Part shown: positions 27,623 to 37,156 of the stretch, piece after piece | How the letters are laid out: each line of letters starts with the position of its first letter | Numbering within the stretch: position 1 is the first letter of the stretch | Assembly (NCBI RefSeq): GCF_014205215.1 | Contig: NZ_JACHNC010000001.1 | Location: 10,288,501 to 10,352,500 of the forward strand | Origin: Actinoplanes lobatus | Lineage (GTDB): Bacteria; Actinomycetota; Actinomycetes; Mycobacteriales; Micromonosporaceae | Length of the DNA: 64,000 nt | Direction of reading: 5' to 3' | Translations under genes and position numbers: made by a program | Notes under the pieces: model-generated | Seen by the model: the letters and a program-made list of their open reading frames with translations, nothing else | Databases searched by the model: none | Told to the model about the DNA's origin: nothing

Positions 27623-29848
27623 GTGACGAAACCATCCCTGCGCACCGCCACCGGGCTGGCCGTGTGCGCGGCGGCCTGGGTGCTGGCCGCCTTCATCATC
27701 GCCGTCGTCGGCATGCTGCGACCGGTGCCGTCCTGGCTGCTCTGGCCCGCCGCCGTCGGCAGCGTCGGCACCGCGATCGCGGCCTGCCGGGTCGCCGCGG
27801 CCGGCGGGAAGGGACCGGTCCGTCTCCTCTGGCGGCGGTTCTCGATCGCCTGCGCGCTGCTGCTCGCCGGCATCGGGGTGCAGATCGTCAGCCAGGCGGT
27901 TCTCGGTGCCGCCCTGAGGCCGATGAGCCCGATCACGGCGGCCCTGTTCGCCATCGCGGCCGGCTACGCCATGCTGGCGGTCTTCCGGCTGCCGACGGCC
28001 CGTGGCAGCTGGCGGACCACCCTCGCGACCTTCCTGGACGTCGCGATCGTCGGGGTGGCCGCGGCGGTCGTCCTCACCCACTTCCTCGTGCGTACCACCC
28101 CTGACGGCTCCGGTAGCCCGATCACCGCCGCGCTGCTGGTCACCGTGGTGCTGGTCGCGTCGTCGACGATCGTCATGGTGCTCAAGGTGGGCGTCACCGG
28201 CGCCGCACCGGTCCTGGCTCCGGCCCTGTGGGCGCTCGCCCCGACCGGCCTGCTCGGCCCGGTCGCCTGGCTGCTGCGGCCCGCCCTGGACCCGTGGCCG
28301 CACCTGAGCGGCGCCGTCATCGCGCTGCCGATCGCCGGTCTCCTGTTCACTCTGGCCGCCTGGGTCCAGACCCGGACCGTGGCGTCCGAGCCCCGCCCCG
28401 CCACACGCCGGATCAGCCTCGTCCCGTACATCGCGGTCGCGGTGGTCGTCATCCTGCTGATCACCGTCACCCTGCGCACCGGCTTCCTGCCGCCCCGCCT
28501 GGCCGGCGGGTCCGTGGCGCTGACCGTCCTCGTGATGATCCGGCAGCTCGCCGCGCTGCTCGACAACTCGGTGCTGCTCGACCGGATGGAGGACCAGGCC
28601 CAGCACGACGAACTGACCGGCCTGCCGAACCGGCGGCTGTTCACCACCACCCTGGCGGAACGCACCGCGCCGACCACGGTCGCGGTCTGCGACCTGGACG
28701 GGTTCGCGGCGCTCAACGACCAGCTCGGCGACGACGTCGGCGACATCCTGCTGCGCGCCGCCGCCGAACGGGTCGCCGCGGTCACCGGCGGCGCCGTGGT
28801 GGTGGCCCGGCTGCTCGGCGACGAGTTCGGCGTCCTGATGCCCGGCATCGACGCCGACCTCGCCGAAACCCTGGTGGACGCGTTCCGCACCCCGTTGCGG
28901 GTGGACGACCGGGTTCTCCTGGTGACCGTCACGTCCGGGGTGGCGACCGGCGCCGGGGAGGCGGTGCCGGACCTGCTGCGCCGCGCCGAGCTGGCCCTCC
29001 AGGCGGCGAAGTACACCGGCGCGGACCGGGCCCGCGAGCACACCAGCGCTCTCGACGCCACCGCCCAGCACCACGCCGAACTGGCCGCCGGCCTGCGCCG
29101 CGGTCTCGAACGGGGCGAGTTCAAGCTGCTCTACCAGCCGATCGTGGAACTGCCCAGCGGCTCGGTCGCCGCTGTCGAGGCACTGATCCGCTGGCAGCCG
29201 AACGACCAGCCGGTGATCTCGCCGGCCGAGTTCATCCCGGTCGCCGAGCACAGCGGCCTGATCATCGACCTGGGCGCCTGGATCATCGACACCGCCTGCG
29301 CCGACGCCGCCGCCTGGCAGCTGCGGTACGGCACCGCCGGACCACTCGTCAGCATCAACGTCTCGGCCCGGCAGCTGCTCGACCCGGACCTGCCCGGCAT
29401 GGTCGCCGACGCGCTGTCCCGGCACGGGCTCACCCCGGACCGGATCACCATCGAGATCACCGAGACCGCGGTGTTCGCCGGCGGCGCGGCCATGGAGACC
29501 GTCCGCGAGCTCCGCGAACTCGGCGTCGGCGTGGCGCTGGACGACTTCGGCACCGGGCACAGCTCGCTCACCCTGCTGCGTACCTGCCCGGTCACCACTC
29601 TCAAGGTGGACAAGTCGTTCATCGACGACCTCAACGGCACCGCCGAGCAGGAGGCGATCGCCTCGTCGCTGAGCACCATCGCGGCGACGCTCGGCCTGCG
29701 CGCCGTGGCCGAGGGTGTGGAGACCCAGGACCAGGCGGACCGGCTGCACGCGCTCGGCTACCGGTACGCCCAGGGCTTCCACTTCTCCCGCCCGATCCCG
29801 GCCCCGGACATCGATGCCCTGCTCAACGCCCCGGTGCTGACCGCATGA
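27623..29848 (+). CDS. Membrane-anchored GGDEF-EAL protein (c-di-GMP turnover)
   Basis: 741 residues, GTG start. About 300 residues with eight or so hydrophobic segments (for example VLAAFIIAVVGML, ALLLAGIGVQIVSQAVL, AVVVILLITV) precede a GGDEF domain (DQAQHDELTGLPNRRLF). The signature there reads RLLGDEFGVL, Leu replacing the first Gly, so cyclase activity may be lost. The EAL domain looks complete: VEALIRW, SINVSARQL, ITIEITETAV, LDDFGTGHSSL, TLKVDKSFI, AVAEGVETQ and YAQGFHFSRP. Likely a membrane phosphodiesterase for c-di-GMP with a regulatory GGDEF domain. It begins 36 bp after matB and may be co-transcribed. Confidence 0.93.
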   Translation: MTKPSLRTATGLAVCAAAWVLAAFIIAVVGMLRPVPSWLLWPAAVGSVGTAIAACRVAAAGGKGPVRLLWRRFSIACALLLAGIGVQIVSQAVLGAALRPMSPITAALFAIAAGYAMLAVFRLPTARGSWRTTLATFLDVAIVGVAAAVVLTHFLVRTTPDGSGSPITAALLVTVVLVASSTIVMVLKVGVTGAAPVLAPALWALAPTGLLGPVAWLLRPALDPWPHLSGAVIALPIAGLLFTLAAWVQTRTVASEPRPATRRISLVPYIAVAVVVILLITVTLRTGFLPPRLAGGSVALTVLVMIRQLAALLDNSVLLDRMEDQAQHDELTGLPNRRLFTTTLAERTAPTTVAVCDLDGFAALNDQLGDDVGDILLRAAAERVAAVTGGAVVVARLLGDEFGVLMPGIDADLAETLVDAFRTPLRVDDRVLLVTVTSGVATGAGEAVPDLLRRAELALQAAKYTGADRAREHTSALDATAQHHAELAAGLRRGLERGEFKLLYQPIVELPSGSVAAVEALIRWQPNDQPVISPAEFIPVAEHSGLIIDLGAWIIDTACADAAAWQLRYGTAGPLVSINVSARQLLDPDLPGMVADALSRHGLTPDRITIEITETAVFAGGAAMETVRELRELGVGVALDDFGTGHSSLTLLRTCPVTTLKVDKSFIDDLNGTAEQEAIASSLSTIAATLGLRAVAEGVETQDQADRLHALGYRYAQGFHFSRPIPAPDIDALLNAPVLTA

Positions 29849-29891
29849 GTCTCAACACCGCTGACATATGACAGGGCTATAGTCCTCGCCC

Positions 29892-30659
29892 GTGCCGCCT
29901 CTCTTCGCCGCCAGTGACATGCACGGACACCGAACCGAGTTCCGCGACGCCCTGCACGAAGCCGGCCTGATCGACGCGGCCGGCGACTGGTGCGGCGCGG
30001 ACGCCCGGCTGTGGCTGCTCGGCGACTACTTCGACCGCGGCCCCGACGGCCTCGGCATCGTCGACGACATCCGCCGCCTGCACGCCCAGTCCGGCGGCAA
30101 CGTCCGGGCGCTGCTCGGCAACCACGAGGTGTTCCTGCTGGCCGCACACCGCTTCGGCACCGATCCGGTGCCGGGCTGGCCGGCGTCGGAGGGCGGCTAC
30201 TACGGGGCCTGGCGCCTCTACGGCGGCCGCGAGAACGACCTGCGCGGCCTCACCCCCGACCACCTGGCGTGGCTGGCCACCCTCCCGGCGCTGACCGTCG
30301 CCGACGACCACCTGCTGACCCACTGCGACAGCACCGCGTACCTGGAGTTCGGCGCCTCCCTCACCGCCGTCAACGATCACGTGGCCGGCGCACTGGCCAG
30401 CAGCGACCCGTACATCTGGCTGCACCTGTGGTCCCGCTTCTGCGGCCGCGGCGACCTCCGCTCCCCCGCCGCCGTCGACAAACTGCTGTCCGCCTACGGC
30501 GGTTCGACCATCGTGCACGGCCACAGCACGCTGCTCAGCCACTTCGGCCTCACCCCGGCCCAGGCCGTCTCGGCCCACCGCTACAACGGCGGCCGCGTCA
30601 TCGCCGTCGACGGCGGCGTCTTCGAGGGCGGCCGCATCCTGGTCACCCGTCTGACCTGA
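29892..30659 (+). CDS. Calcineurin-like metallophosphoesterase
   Basis: 255 residues, GTG start 43 bp after the GGDEF-EAL gene. All metal ligand motifs are present: ASDMHGHRTEF, LLGDYFDRGPDG, ALLGNHEVFLL, a middle LLTHCDST and late IVHGHSTL. The GDYFDRGPD form is that of the PPP-type/ApaH-like phosphatases, which act on phosphoproteins or dinucleoside polyphosphates. No signal peptide. Substrate not determinable. Confidence 0.92.
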   Translation: MPPLFAASDMHGHRTEFRDALHEAGLIDAAGDWCGADARLWLLGDYFDRGPDGLGIVDDIRRLHAQSGGNVRALLGNHEVFLLAAHRFGTDPVPGWPASEGGYYGAWRLYGGRENDLRGLTPDHLAWLATLPALTVADDHLLTHCDSTAYLEFGASLTAVNDHVAGALASSDPYIWLHLWSRFCGRGDLRSPAAVDKLLSAYGGSTIVHGHSTLLSHFGLTPAQAVSAHRYNGGRVIAVDGGVFEGGRILVTRLT

Positions 30660-30853
30660 CACGGCTCGCTCCGCTTCGCCTCTTTCCAGCTTTTGTACGG
30701 CTACGCGCCCCCATTCGTGCGGGCGGCGACCTGATTGCCACGCGCGCCCGCGAGGCCCACGCCGGGCGTAGATCGTGTGCCCCCACCTCACCCCTTCGAC
30801 AGCCCCGGCCAAGACCCGGGCGTGGCGGGCGAGGGCGCGGGTACGGTGCGGGT

Positions 30854-31090
30854 GTGAGTCTGTGTCCCGAATGCGGCGTGGCCGGGGTACCACTGATCTT
30901 CGGCCTTCCGGTGCCGGAGGCGCTCGCGGCCGCGCAAAACGGAGAGCTGGCACTCGGTGGTTGTCTCATGCCCCCGCGGCCACCCAACTGGGAGTGCCCC
31001 GGCGGGCACCGATGGCGCGACGGGGACGAGACCGCGTTCGACGAGCGGCTGCTGACGGTTCTCGCCGCGCACGGGTACCGCCCCGATTGA
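30854..31090 (+). CDS. Small putative zinc-ribbon protein
   Basis: 78 residues from the GTG at 30854, identified by the reading frame LCPECGVAGVPLIFGLPVPE, then GELALGGC and WECPGGHRWRDG. The CPECG/C-P-G-G-H pattern looks like a zinc site, and the overall arrangement (CPxCG ... YGLP ... LGGC ... P.W.C ... HRW) occurs in a small unnamed bacterial family as I remember it. No function assigned. The 190 bp upstream holds no other gene; GC-rich words before the GTG give only a weak ribosome site. Confidence 0.78.
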   Translation: MSLCPECGVAGVPLIFGLPVPEALAAAQNGELALGGCLMPPRPPNWECPGGHRWRDGDETAFDERLLTVLAAHGYRPD

Positions 31091-31298
31091 GCCCGGGCCA
31101 CGACCCTCCGATCACGCACAGCTGCCACACAGCAACGCATGTCGTACCTGCTGATGACTCATCGTGCCGTCTCGAATACCGAGACCCGTTGGGCTCGCCC
31201 TGGCTTGCGACGGTCATGTACCGTTCCGTCGCGCCGGGGTCGGGTGGGCATCACCGTCGATACCGGTATGTCCGCTATCGGGGTGAACGGGGAACCGG

Positions 31299-32275
31299 GT
31301 GAAGAGACGTGTGTGCGTGATGGCCTCGGCTGTCGTGGTGCTCCTGGGCGGCTGTACGTCGGAGGGCGAACAGGCGCAGACCCCGGAGCTCGAGGCCCGC
31401 GGGACCGTGCTCACCACCGTTCAGCCGACACGGCAGGATCTGGTGAACCAGATCAGCCTGGCCGGGAAGGTGACCATCAACCCGACGTTCGGGATCGTCG
31501 CCCCGGCCGAGGGCGAGCTGCGGTTCACCGACCGGCAGCCGACGACCGTGCCGGTGGTGCGGGACACGTGGGTGGCGTCGGTGTGGGCCGGTGGTGCCCC
31601 GCGCCGGGTGTACATCCCGGAGGGCTCGATCATGGCCGGGCGGCTGATGGCCGACAAGTCGCCGGTGTCGAAGGGCATGCCGATCATCTCGGCGAAGCAC
31701 GTCGGCTACGGCATCGTGGCCGACATCGACAGCGCGCAGGCGTACCGGATCTCCGGTTCCGTGAAGTCGATCAAGGCGCAGATCAAGAACGGTCCGGGGC
31801 CGTTCAACTGCGAGCCGATCGGCACCATCGCGGCGCTGCCCGCCGGGACACTGCCGGAGCCCGAGCCGGATCCCACCACGCAGCCGACCGCGAACCCGTC
31901 GGCGCCCCCGGTGACCCCGGAGGAGCCGGCGCCCGACGCCGGTGGCGCGACCGGTTCCGACCCGACCGGCCTTCAGGTGGTCTGTGTCGCCCCGGCCAAG
32001 ATCAAGCTGATCAACGGCTCGGACGTCACCCTCGACGTGATCACCGGCCGGTCCGAGGACGCGCTGGTCCTGCCGGTCGAGGCGGTCGCCGGTTCGCAGG
32101 GTAAGGGCAAGGTCGACCTGGTCATCGGCGAGGATCGGCGGCGCAAGACGATCGACGTGACGCTGGGCATCTCGGACGGCAAGGTCATCGAGATCAAGAA
32201 GGGCCTCCAGGGGAACGAGACCATCGCTGTTCCCGGGCCGAACCTGCCGACCCCGCCGCCGGGCGAGGTGACCGG

Positions 32276-32279
<4 letters not shown>
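31299..32279 (+). CDS. Lipoprotein adaptor (membrane-fusion-type) of a MacB-like efflux system
   Basis: 326 residues, GTG start; signal with lipobox VVLLGGC (Cys 19). After VQPTRQDLVNQISLAGKVTI the protein has beta-barrel and barrel-sandwich-like strands, a Pro-rich insert of about 50 residues (PEPEPDPTTQPTANPSAPPV), then a C-terminal region LDVITGRSEDALVLPVEAVA and VTLGISDGKVIEIKKGLQGN resembling the membrane-proximal part of RND/MacA adaptors. It overlaps the ATPase gene by 4 bp (GTGA). In a Gram-positive cell it would sit on the outer face of the membrane beside the MacB-like permease. Substrate unknown. Confidence 0.82.
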
Positions 32280-32961
<682 letters not shown>

Positions 32962-32965
<4 letters not shown>

Positions 32966-34254
32966 TCCGTCTGTCGGGGCGCTTCCGCTCGGCTCTCATC
33001 ATCGGGTTGCAGGGCATCCGGTCCCGCAAGACCCGCACCCTGCTGTCCATGATCAGCCTCTTCCTCGGTGTGCTCGCCGTCGTGGTGGTGCAGGCCGGCG
33101 CCAGCATCGCCGAGCGGGCCCTGCTCGCCGACATGGAGCTCCAGCGCGGCATCGACGGCACCAAGGTCATGAGCATGGCCCCGCAGCCGCGGGTCAGCGA
33201 GATCATCATGGACACCGTTCCCGGCCGGGACGACGCGGTGGCCATGGTGGGCGTCTCGGCGATCATCGGTGAGCCCGGGGTCCGGCCGGTCAACCCGAAC
33301 GCCTCGCCGTTCGACGAGACCGGGTTCTACGGCATGCCGATGGTGTGCGACGCGACCGGCAACTGCCGGGAGCAGACCCCCGCGGAGGCCGGTCCGGAAG
33401 GGCAGGCCATCGAGGTACGGCTGACCGCGCTCACCGGCGACATCCGCCAGTTCAAGCCCTTCCGCCCGGAGTCCGGCCACTGGCTCGACTTCGATTCGAT
33501 GCCGATGATGGCGCCGCGGCTGGTCCTCAACAAGGAGGCGGCCAAGGGCTTCGAGCGCTACCGGGTGCCGGCCGAGATGCGCGTGCCGGGTGCCAGTGCG
33601 AACCTGACGCCGCAGCTCATCGGTGTGGTCGACGACGGGGACTACTCGCCGCGGGCGTACGTGCGGATGGACGAGATGGCCAACTGGATCCCGGCCACGA
33701 AACTCGTCGACCCGTCGATGGGCGAGATGAACGTGCTGATGACCGGGAACACGCCGGTCGAGCAGGTGCTCACCAGCAAGCTCAAGGCGATCAACGCGGA
33801 GCCGTACGTCGATCTGATCAACTCGCGCAAGGACCAGGAGAAGGAACTGGCCCTGATGCGGCTGATCTTCCTGTCGATGGCCGGCCTGGTCCTGCTGATC
33901 GGTGTGGCCGGCATCCTGAACGTCGGTCTGGCCACCGTCGGCGAACGGGTCGAGGAGTTCGCGCTGCGCCGTGCGGTCGGCACACCCCGCGCCCTGCTGG
34001 CCGGCATCGTCCTGGCCGAGACGCTGATCACCGGCCTGCTCACCGCGGCCCTGGCGATCGGGGTGAGCGCCGTGGCCCTCAAGGGTTTGGTCATGCTGGC
34101 CGGCAACTCCGAGCCGTTCCTGAAGGGTGTCGTCTTCCCCTGGGACGCCGGGGTGGCCGGGGTGATCGCCGGCCTGATCGCCGGTGTGCTCGGCGGCTTC
34201 GTCCCGGCGATCCGGGCGGCCGGAATCCCCATCGCCACGGTCATGAGAGCGTGA
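32962..34254 (+). CDS. MacB/FtsX-type ABC permease
   Basis: 430 residues starting in an ATGA overlap. One membrane segment near the N-terminus (SMISLFLGVLAVVVVQAG), an extracellular domain of about 250 residues, then three segments at the C-terminus (LIFLSMAGLVLLIGVAGI, ETLITGLLTAALAIGVSAVA, VAGVIAGLIAGVLGGFVPAI), with the FtsX signature VGERVEEFALRRAVGTPRAL. This is the MacB topology. The extracellular domain contains a Cys pair (CDATGNC). Together with the adaptor and ATPase it forms a complete tripartite-like efflux or signalling complex. Confidence 0.93.
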
Positions 34255-34259
34255 TCATT

Positions 34260-34296
34260 TGTGGCGCCGGCGGTGGTTTCCGCTGCTGGCGCCACA
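34260..34296 (+). terminator. Terminator of the MacB-like operon
   Basis: Dyad TGTGGCGCC / GGCGCCACA (34260-34268 with 34288-34296), starting 5 nt after the permease stop, with partial pairing inside the loop. Confidence 0.6.
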
Positions 34297-34378
34297 TGGG
34301 GTAGAGCCCCGATCAACGCGTTGTTATCGTCAACACCCGTTCCGGGATTGATGATCGCCGTTGACGGGGGATTCACCG

Positions 34379-35365
34379 ATGCGCAGACGTTTGTTCATAT
34401 CACTCGGAGCCGCCGGCATGTGCTCGGTGCTGGCCGGCTGCGGGACCGACGAGCAAGAGGGCTTCAACCTGCGGGACGTCCCCAGCGGCCCGATCGTCCT
34501 GGGGTTCTCCCAGGTCGGCTCGGAGAGCGGCTGGCGTGAGGCGAACACCGCGTCGATCAAGAAAGCGGCCGAGCGCAACCGGATCACGCTGAAATTCGAC
34601 AACGCCGAGGGCGACCAGAAGAAGCAGATAGCGGCGATCCAGTCGTACATCGCCGCGAAGGTGAACGTGATCGCCTTCTCGCCGGTGGTGGAGACCGGCT
34701 GGGACGACGTACTGCGCCAGGCCCGCGACGCCGGAATCCCGGTGGTGCTCACCGACCGGCTCATCGAGACCTTGGACGAATCGCTGTACGTCAGCTCGAT
34801 CGGCGCCGAGTTCGCGTCCGAGGGCAACCTGGCGGCGCTCTACCTGGAGAACGACTACGAGGGCACGAGCGGCCACGTCAACGTCGTGGAGCTGCTCGGC
34901 ACCCGCGGATCGTCGCCGACGAAACTGCGTACCGAGGGCTTCCGGGAGACCGCCTCCCGGCACGGCAAGCTGCGGGTGATGGACAGCGAGACCGGCAACT
35001 GGACCGTGGCCGGCGGTGAGGCGGCCATGAAGAAGCTGCTGCGCCGGGTCAAGACCATCGACGCCGTCTTCGCGCAGAACGACGACATGGGCCTGGGCGC
35101 GATCAAGGCGTTGCAGGCCGCCGGAAAGAAGCCCGGCACCGACGTCCGCATCGTCACCGTGGACGCCACCAGGGCCGGGTTGACGGCCCTGGCGGCGGGC
35201 AAGCTGAACTACGTCGTCGAGTGCAGCCCGGAGATCGGTGAGCAGCTGATGGCGGTGGTCGTCGACCTGTTCTTCGGCGGCCAGGTGCAGAAGCGCGTGG
35301 AGTCGGAGAAGGCCGTCTTCGACTCCGACAGTGCGGCCGACGCGCTGCCCGACCGCACCTACTAG
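34379..35365 (+). CDS. YtfQ-like sugar-binding lipoprotein, orphan
   Basis: 328 residues from the ATG at 34379, with GGGGG about 10 nt upstream. Lipoprotein signal MRRRLFISLGAAGMCSVLAG with Cys following. The mature protein matches the galactofuranose/ribose binding class: GFSQVGSESGWREANTASIK, IAFSPVVETGWDDVLRQARD, AGIPVVLTDRLIE, AVFAQNDDMGLGAIKALQ and a late YVVECSPEIGEQL. Binding proteins of this kind normally have ytfR/ytfT partners, but no ATPase or permease of that type lies nearby. Its stop codon overlaps the rluB stop from the other strand (shared CTAG). Confidence 0.9.
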   Translation: MRRRLFISLGAAGMCSVLAGCGTDEQEGFNLRDVPSGPIVLGFSQVGSESGWREANTASIKKAAERNRITLKFDNAEGDQKKQIAAIQSYIAAKVNVIAFSPVVETGWDDVLRQARDAGIPVVLTDRLIETLDESLYVSSIGAEFASEGNLAALYLENDYEGTSGHVNVVELLGTRGSSPTKLRTEGFRETASRHGKLRVMDSETGNWTVAGGEAAMKKLLRRVKTIDAVFAQNDDMGLGAIKALQAAGKKPGTDVRIVTVDATRAGLTALAAGKLNYVVECSPEIGEQLMAVVVDLFFGGQVQKRVESEKAVFDSDSAADALPDRTY

Positions 35366-36099
35366 TCGCCGACCGCCTTGAACAGGGCGGCGACCTCCGC
35401 CTGCGACAGGTGGCGGAACCCGCCGGGCCGCAGGTCGCCGAGGCGGATCGGGCCCACCGCCGTCCGGATGAGCCGGGTGACCGGGTGCCCCACGGCGTCC
35501 ATCATCCGGCGGACGATGTGCTTGCGGCCCTCGTGCAGCACGATCTCCACCTGGGCGGTCTTGCCGATCGCGTCGACCAGCCGGAAGGAGTCCACCTTCG
35601 CCGGGCCGTCCTCCAGCTCGATGCCCTTCTGGAGGGCCCGGCCCACGGTGCGCGGCAGCGGCCCGACCACCTCGGCCAGGTACGTCTTGTTGATCTCGTA
35701 CGACGGGTGCATCAGCTTGTGCGCCAGCCCGCCGTCGTTGGTGAACAGCAGCAGCCCCTCGGACTCGGCGTCGAGCCGGCCCACGTGGAACAGCCGCTGC
35801 TCGAAGTTGGCGCCGAGGAAGTCGGCCAGCTCGGTGCGGCCCTTCTCGTCGTCGAGGCTGGAGACGACGCCGCGCGGCTTGTTCAGCGCCACGTAGACGA
35901 GCTTGGTGTTGGTGATCACCCGCTGCCCGTCGACGTGGATCTCCGCCGTGGCGGGGTCGACCTTGTCGCCGAGCTTGGCGACCCGGCCGTTGACGGTCAC
36001 GCGCCGCCGGAAGATCAGGTCTTCGCAGGCGCGCCGGGATCCAACACCGGCCGCAGCCAGGACTTTCTGGAGGCGTTCGGCGGTGTCAGCCTGAGGCAT
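35362..36099 (-). CDS. rluB: 23S rRNA pseudouridine synthase, RluB type
   Basis: 245 residues from the ATG at 36099; a longer frame adds only six residues. The S4 RNA-binding domain is at the start (RLQKVLAAAGVGSRRACEDLI, VNGRVAKLGDKV). The catalytic domain has VALNKPRGVVSSLDD, LFHVGRLDAESEGLLLFTND (catalytic Asp in GRLD) and VLHEGRKHIVRRMMDAVGHP. It isomerises a uridine in 23S rRNA. It begins inside the 3' end of scpB (14-bp overlap), giving the usual actinobacterial order scpA-scpB-rluB. Confidence 0.95.
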   Translation of the reverse strand: MPQADTAERLQKVLAAAGVGSRRACEDLIFRRRVTVNGRVAKLGDKVDPATAEIHVDGQRVITNTKLVYVALNKPRGVVSSLDDEKGRTELADFLGANFEQRLFHVGRLDAESEGLLLFTNDGGLAHKLMHPSYEINKTYLAEVVGPLPRTVGRALQKGIELEDGPAKVDSFRLVDAIGKTAQVEIVLHEGRKHIVRRMMDAVGHPVTRLIRTAVGPIRLGDLRPGGFRHLSQAEVAALFKAVGD

Positions 36100-37156
36100 C
36101 GAGCACTTCTTCCACATCGTCGGGCAGGAATGGGGCGAGCGGCGGCAGCTGGTCGACCGAGTTGAGGCCGAGCTTCTCGAGGAACAGCGACGTCGTCCGG
36201 TACAGGTATGCCCCGGTTTCCGGTTCGGTGCCGCACTCCTCGATCAGGCCGCGAGTGACCAGCGTACGCATCACCCCGTCACAGTTCACACCGCGGATGG
36301 CCGAGATGCGCGATCGGGTCACCGGCTGTTTGTAGGCGACTACGGCGAGTGTCTCCAGGGCGGCCTGGGTGAGCCGGACCGATTGGCCGTCGAGGACGAA
36401 CCGTTCGACGTACTGCGCGTACTCCGGGCGGGTGTAGAGACGCCACCCGCCGGCCGCCCGCCGCAGGTCGATGCCGTGCCCGGCCGCGGTGTAGCGCGCC
36501 GAGACGTCCTCCAGGACGCGGGCGATCCGCTCCACCGGCTGCTCCAGGACCTGCGCCAACTGCAACTCGCCCACCGGCTCGTCGACCACCAGCATGATCG
36601 ATTCGAGGGCCGCCGCCAGCTCTGCGTCGTCCATCACAACAGCGGGGGTACGGGTCGGAGCGGGCGGTTCCTCCCGCCGTGGCCGCGCCTGGGCGGGAAC
36701 CGCGGCCCTGGGTTCCGGCCGCGAAGGCGCCGCCTCGGGCTCGGGTTCCGAAGGCCCGGATTCCGAAAGCTCGGGTTCCGAAGACTCGGGCTCGGATTCC
36801 GAGAGCTCCGCCTCGGGCTGCGGAAGCTCCGGCTCAGCCAAAGGCTCGGGCTCCGTCTCGGTGGAAAGCTCGGCCTCCGCCTCGGCGGAAAACTCGGGCT
36901 CCGCCTCAGCCGAAAGCTCGGCCTCCGCCTCAGCCGAAAGCTCGGCCTCCGCCTCAGCGGGAAGCTCGGCCTCCGCCTCAGCCGAAAGCTCGGCCTCCGC
37001 CTCAGCGGGAAGCTCGGGCTCCGCCGAAGGCGAAGGCGCAAGCTCGGACTCGGCCGCGTCCTGGTACTCCCGGTCCGGCTCCCGGCGCCGCTCCCACGGC
37101 GGCACCCACGCGGCCGCCTGCGCCGCCAGCGACTCGGGACGCTCCTCGCTGCTCAC
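36086..37156 (-). CDS. scpB: Segregation and condensation protein B with acidic repeat extension
   Basis: 356 residues, nearly twice the usual ScpB length. The conserved double winged-helix core starts near residue 172 (DDAELAAALESIMLVVDEPV, GWRLYTRPEYAQYVERFVLD, LTQAALETLAVVAYKQPVTR, IRGVNCDGVMRTLVTRGLIE). The first 170 residues are a Glu/Ser/Pro-rich tail. Residues 45-100 are about seven copies of an 8-residue AEAEAELS/P unit, followed by SEPE-type repeats. ScpB works with ScpA and SMC in chromosome compaction. The tail is probably disordered and strongly acidic. The start overlaps the scpA stop by 4 bp. Confidence 0.94.
   Translation of the reverse strand: MSSEERPESLAAQAAAWVPPWERRREPDREYQDAAESELAPSPSAEPELPAEAEAELSAEAEAELPAEAEAELSAEAEAELSAEAEPEFSAEAEAELSTETEPEPLAEPELPQPEAELSESEPESSEPELSESGPSEPEPEAAPSRPEPRAAVPAQARPRREEPPAPTRTPAVVMDDAELAAALESIMLVVDEPVGELQLAQVLEQPVERIARVLEDVSARYTAAGHGIDLRRAAGGWRLYTRPEYAQYVERFVLDGQSVRLTQAALETLAVVAYKQPVTRSRISAIRGVNCDGVMRTLVTRGLIEECGTEPETGAYLYRTTSLFLEKLGLNSVDQLPPLAPFLPDDVEEVLDASG
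36857..37024 (-). repeat. 24-bp coding repeat in scpB
   Basis: About seven imperfect copies of a 24-bp unit encoding AEAEAEL(S/P). Copies differ at synonymous sites and at the last Ser/Pro codon, as expected from expansion by slippage followed by drift. Confidence 0.85.
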
